A stretch of DNA of 64,000 nucleotides from CAYNEI01 sp964396185 (GTDB taxonomy: Archaea > Thermoplasmatota > SW-10-69-26): positions 16,613 to 80,612 of the forward strand of contig CAYNEI010000009.1 in assembly GCA_964396185.1 (NCBI GenBank), read 5' to 3'. The notes under the pieces were generated by a model, which was given only the letters and a program-made list of their open reading frames with translations, had not been told where the DNA came from and searched no databases. The translations under genes and the position numbers were made by a program. The first letter of the stretch is position 1. Each line of letters opens with the position of its first letter. Below are positions 61,533 through 64,000 of the stretch, piece by piece.

Positions 61533-62405
61533 TCACGCGACCACCTCGTGGTCGACGATCTCCTCGCCGAGCTCGGAGAGGGCTTGAGCCATCTCCTCTT
61601 TGGAGAGGGCGCGGCCGTGGAACTCGGCTTGGTTCTCCATGAACGAGACGCCCTTGCCCTTGACCGTGTGGGCCACGATGACCGTGGGCTTGCCCTCGGT
61701 GGCCAGGGCTTGCTGGAAGGCTTGCTCGATGGCGGTGATGTCGTGGCCGTCGATCTCGATGACGTGCCAGCCGAAGGACCGGTACTTGTCAGCCAGGGGC
61801 TCGAGGCCCTTGACGTCGTTGACGAAGCCGTCGATCTGGATCTTGTTGTAGTCGATGATGGCGGTCAGGTTGTCCAGCTTGAGGTGCGCGGCTGTCATGG
61901 CGGCCTCCCAGACCTGGCCCTCCTGCTGTTCGCCGTCCCCCATCATGCACCAGGTGTGGAAGTCCTTGCCGTCGAGCTTGGCGGCCATGGCCAACCCGTT
62001 GGCGAACGAGAGGCCTTGGCCCAGCGAGCCCGTGCTCATGTCCACGCCCGGGACCTTCATGTCGGAGTGCCCCTGGAGCAGCGCGTCGATGCGGCGGAGG
62101 TTCCATAGCTCCTCGCGCTCGAAGAAGCCCAGGTCGCTGAGCAGAGCGTAGTGACCGGGGCAGCAGTGGCCTTTGGAGAGGATGAAGCGGTCGCGGTCAG
62201 GATCGTCGGGGTTGGCGGGGTCCACGTTGAGGAACTTCTCGTAGAGCGTGACGAGGAGCTCGGTCATGGAGAACGACCCACCGGGGTGACCGCTGCCGGC
62301 CAGGTGCGTCATCTTGAGGACGTCGATCCGGATCCTTCGCGCCATGGCGGAGAGGTCGTCTGAGGTGACCGTCCCCTGTTTGCCGACAAGCGACGCCGAG
62401 GCCAT
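61533..62405 (-). CDS. Transketolase, N-terminal subunit
   Basis: The 290-residue protein is the diphosphate-binding half. TPP-binding GDGEQQEGQVWEAAMTAAHL with IIDYNKIQIDG gives the GDG-x-N-like magnesium motif; HLAGSGHPGGSFSMTELL and FILSKGHCCPGHYALL are the substrate-site signatures. It lies directly before the C-terminal subunit on the same strand. ATG 62405 fits a TATA box at 62431-62440. Confidence 0.95.
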   Translation of the reverse strand: MASASLVGKQGTVTSDDLSAMARRIRIDVLKMTHLAGSGHPGGSFSMTELLVTLYEKFLNVDPANPDDPDRDRFILSKGHCCPGHYALLSDLGFFEREELWNLRRIDALLQGHSDMKVPGVDMSTGSLGQGLSFANGLAMAAKLDGKDFHTWCMMGDGEQQEGQVWEAAMTAAHLKLDNLTAIIDYNKIQIDGFVNDVKGLEPLADKYRSFGWHVIEIDGHDITAIEQAFQQALATEGKPTVIVAHTVKGKGVSFMENQAEFHGRALSKEEMAQALSELGEEIVDHEVVA

Positions 62406-62430
62406 CAGGTCCGACTGATAAAGCTCCCGG

Positions 62431-62440
62431 TGATAAACGT
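62431..62440 (-). promoter_or_regulatory. TATA box of the transketolase operon
   Basis: Minus-strand ACGTTTATCA is centred 30 bases upstream of ATG 62405. A second similar box (GCTTTATCAG, 62415-62424) is too close to the start. Confidence 0.5.
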
Positions 62441-62508
62441 TTGCGCGTAGGCTTCCGGTGCGACAGGTCGGGCGGGTGTGGTTGGCTTCGCGTGCCGGCT
62501 GGACCCTT

Positions 62509-62542
62509 CGCGGGCTATGTCCCCTCGCGGGCTATGTCCCCT
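62509..62542. repeat. 17-bp tandem duplication at the 3' end of ahcY
   Basis: CGCGGGCTATGTCCCCT occurs twice back to back (62509-62525 and 62526-62542). The second copy contains the ahcY stop codon, so slippage has duplicated the gene's last codons. Confidence 0.8.
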
Positions 62543-63791
62543 CGCGCCAGCCCGTGAGGTAGGCCTCCTGCTCCTTGGTCAGCTCGTCGATGGTGATGTC
62601 CATGGCGGCCAGCTTGCGTGCCGCGATGTCCTTGTCCACGGTGTCGGGCACGGTGTAGACCTGGGGCTCGAGCTCGTCGACGTTGTCGAGGAGGTAGAGC
62701 ACGGAGCGGGCCTGGTTGGCGAAGCTCATGTCCATGACCTCCGGCGGGTGGCCCTCAGCACATGCCAGGTTGACCAGCCGGCCCTCCCCGAGGAGCACGA
62801 TGCGGTTGCCGTTGGGGAGCGTGTAGCGGTCGACGCCGTCGCGCAGGTGCTCGTGCTCGCCGTTGGAGCGCAGCCACGCGACGTCGATCTCGTGGTCGAA
62901 GTGGCCGCTGTTGGCGACCACGCAGCCGTCCTTGGCCGCTTCCAGGATGCCCTGGTGGAGCACGTGCTTGTTGCCGGTGGCGGTCACGATGAGATCGGCC
63001 TCGGCTGCAGCCTCGGTCATGGGTGCGACATCGAAGCCGTCCATGGCGGCCTCGAGCGCGCGCACGGGGTCGACCTCGGTGACGGTGACGCGAGCGCCCA
63101 TGCCCTTGGCGCGCATGGCGATGCCTCGCGAGCACCAGCCGTAGCCGCCGACGACGACGCGGCTGCCGGCCAGCAGCATGCTGGTGGCGCGCAGGATCCC
63201 GTCGATGGTGGACTGGCCTGTGCCGTAGCGGTTGTCGAAGAAGTGCTTCGTCTGGGCGTCGTTGACCGCGATGATGGGGTACTTGAGCACGCCCTCGGCG
63301 GCCATGGCCTTGAAGCGCGTGACGCCTGTGGTGGTCTCCTCGGTGCCTCCGCGCACGCCGGCGAGGTCGTCGGGTCGCTCGGTGTGGAGCCGGCTGACCA
63401 GGTCCCCGCCGTCGTCCATGGTGAAATGGGGCTCGTGGTCAAGCGCGGCATCGACGCACTCGTAGTAGCCGGTCTCGTCGATGCCGTGGATGGCGTAGAC
63501 CGAGATGCCCTGCTCGACCAGGGCGGCGGCCACGTCGTCCTGGGTGGAGAGCGGGTTGCTGGCGCAGAGAGCCACCTCGGCCCCGCCGGCTTGCAGGGTC
63601 TCCATGAGCACGGCGGTCTCCTTGGTGACGTGCAGGCAGGCGGCCAGGGTGATGCCGTCCAGGGCTTGGCTCTCGGTGAGCTCTTCGCGGAGCTGGGCGA
63701 GAACGGGCATGCGATCGCGGGCCCAGGCGATGCGGCCGTGGCCTGCCTCTGCCAGGGAGGGGTCCTTGATGCGGGAGGGGACGTCGGTCAT
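62532..63791 (-). CDS. ahcY: S-adenosylhomocysteine hydrolase
   Basis: The 419-residue enzyme splits S-adenosylhomocysteine, the product of methyl transfer, into adenosine and homocysteine. Substrate-site stretches are GITLAACLHVTKETAVLMET and CASNPLSTQDDVAAAL; the NAD site is GYGWCSRGIAMRAKGMGARV, followed by VTEVDPVRALEAAMDGFDV. The archaeal length without the 40-residue insert is normal. ATG 63791 lies about 31 bases from a TATA box at 63818-63827. Confidence 0.95.
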   Translation of the reverse strand: MTDVPSRIKDPSLAEAGHGRIAWARDRMPVLAQLREELTESQALDGITLAACLHVTKETAVLMETLQAGGAEVALCASNPLSTQDDVAAALVEQGISVYAIHGIDETGYYECVDAALDHEPHFTMDDGGDLVSRLHTERPDDLAGVRGGTEETTTGVTRFKAMAAEGVLKYPIIAVNDAQTKHFFDNRYGTGQSTIDGILRATSMLLAGSRVVVGGYGWCSRGIAMRAKGMGARVTVTEVDPVRALEAAMDGFDVAPMTEAAAEADLIVTATGNKHVLHQGILEAAKDGCVVANSGHFDHEIDVAWLRSNGEHEHLRDGVDRYTLPNGNRIVLLGEGRLVNLACAEGHPPEVMDMSFANQARSVLYLLDNVDELEPQVYTVPDTVDKDIAARKLAAMDITIDELTKEQEAYLTGWREGT

Positions 63792-63817
63792 GCGTATCGC
63801 TCTGGGAAGCGCTTCTC

Positions 63818-63827
63818 AGTAAAAAGG
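63818..63827 (-). promoter_or_regulatory. TATA box of ahcY
   Basis: Minus-strand CCTTTTTACT is centred about 31 bases upstream of ATG 63791. Confidence 0.5.
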
Positions 63828-63868
63828 GGACGGGTGGAGAGTGGAGGCGCGGAGGCGGGAGGACGGAC

Positions 63869-63906
63869 GTTCAACACGGAGGCACGGAGACACGGAGGGA
63901 ACGGAG
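63869..63906. repeat. Left arm of a CACGGAGG-family interspersed repeat (copy 3)
   Basis: TTCAACACGGAGGCACGGAG and the following GACACGGAGGGAACGGAG match the left arms at 15062 and 21442 almost exactly. The right arm is beyond the window. I see no gene in 63792-64000. Confidence 0.75.
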
Positions 63907-64000
63907 CAAGGAAGGGGGTGGAAGGATGGTGGGAGGACGGATAGCGGGGCTAACCGGTACGTGCTGGCGGTGCGAACCCTCCTTCAGGCCCGGCCCCGAT

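Noticed and set aside
60528..62108. 526-codon plus-strand open frame
   Set aside because: It covers the two transketolase genes in antisense and has no recognisable feature.

Overview
The window is a GC-rich stretch of an archaeal chromosome, most likely a euryarchaeon and probably an uncultivated member of the Thermoplasmatota. There is no rRNA gene here, so this is inferred from gene content. Archaeal markers are eIF5A with its hypusine lysine, RNA polymerase subunit E' with Spt4, ribosomal proteins S24e and S27ae, a GTP-dependent dephospho-CoA kinase, class I LysRS, an archaeal-type ThrRS and stand-alone AlaX proteins. TATA boxes lie about 24-31 bases upstream of many start codons, so much of the gene set looks leaderless. 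Many secreted proteins carry a lipobox or a C-terminal helix plus arginines.

Layout. 0-5.5 kb: end of a secreted protein, an EamA transporter, a TraB/site-2-protease pair, a structured 393-bp element with terminal inverted repeats, a cupredoxin-like protein, pyrF and eIF5A. 5.7-12 kb: lysS, a cold-shock protein, then a tight minus-strand run hppA, rpoE', spt4, dephospho-CoA kinase, rps24e, rps27ae. 12-21 kb: an AlaX-like protein, a cyclophilin lipoprotein, an M20 peptidase, a Roadblock protein, a phosphoesterase, a hexapeptide protein, a PHP protein and methylmalonyl-CoA epimerase. 21-30 kb: methylmalonyl-CoA mutase large subunit, lipoproteins, a MidA-type methyltransferase, thrS and ilvE. 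30-45 kb: mostly cell-surface proteins (paired lipoproteins, a cohesin-like protein, a subtilase, a dockerin-like protein) with an acyl-CoA dehydrogenase, winged-helix regulators and a DHA2 exporter. 45-54 kb: AlaX, arginase, a B3/4 protein, a HAD phosphatase, a regulator/membrane pair and a CARDB surface operon. 54-60 kb: two small paralogues, tRNA-Asn, a hairpin array, gatCAB, a second subtilase and a stand-alone GatB tail. 60-64 kb: a small basic ORF, a second hairpin cluster, split transketolase and S-adenosylhomocysteine hydrolase.

How the genes work together. tRNA-Asn beside gatCAB fits the indirect route that amidates Asp-tRNA(Asn). Mutase, epimerase, acyl-CoA dehydrogenase and branched-chain aminotransferase suggest branched-chain or propionyl-CoA carbon flow. 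Two AlaX-type proteins, a B3/4 protein and the ThrRS N-terminal domain form an unusually rich aminoacyl-tRNA proofreading set.

Outside the genes, the most unusual content is repetitive. There are three families of quasi-palindromic interspersed repeats built from CACGGAGG-, CACAACGG- and CACGAAGG-like units. There are clusters of perfect short-loop hairpins near 3.4, 23.4, 54.7 and 60.3 kb. A shared motif of about 33 bases next to two of these clusters may mark an undescribed structured RNA or mobile element. I saw no CRISPR array, transposase, rRNA or phage gene.
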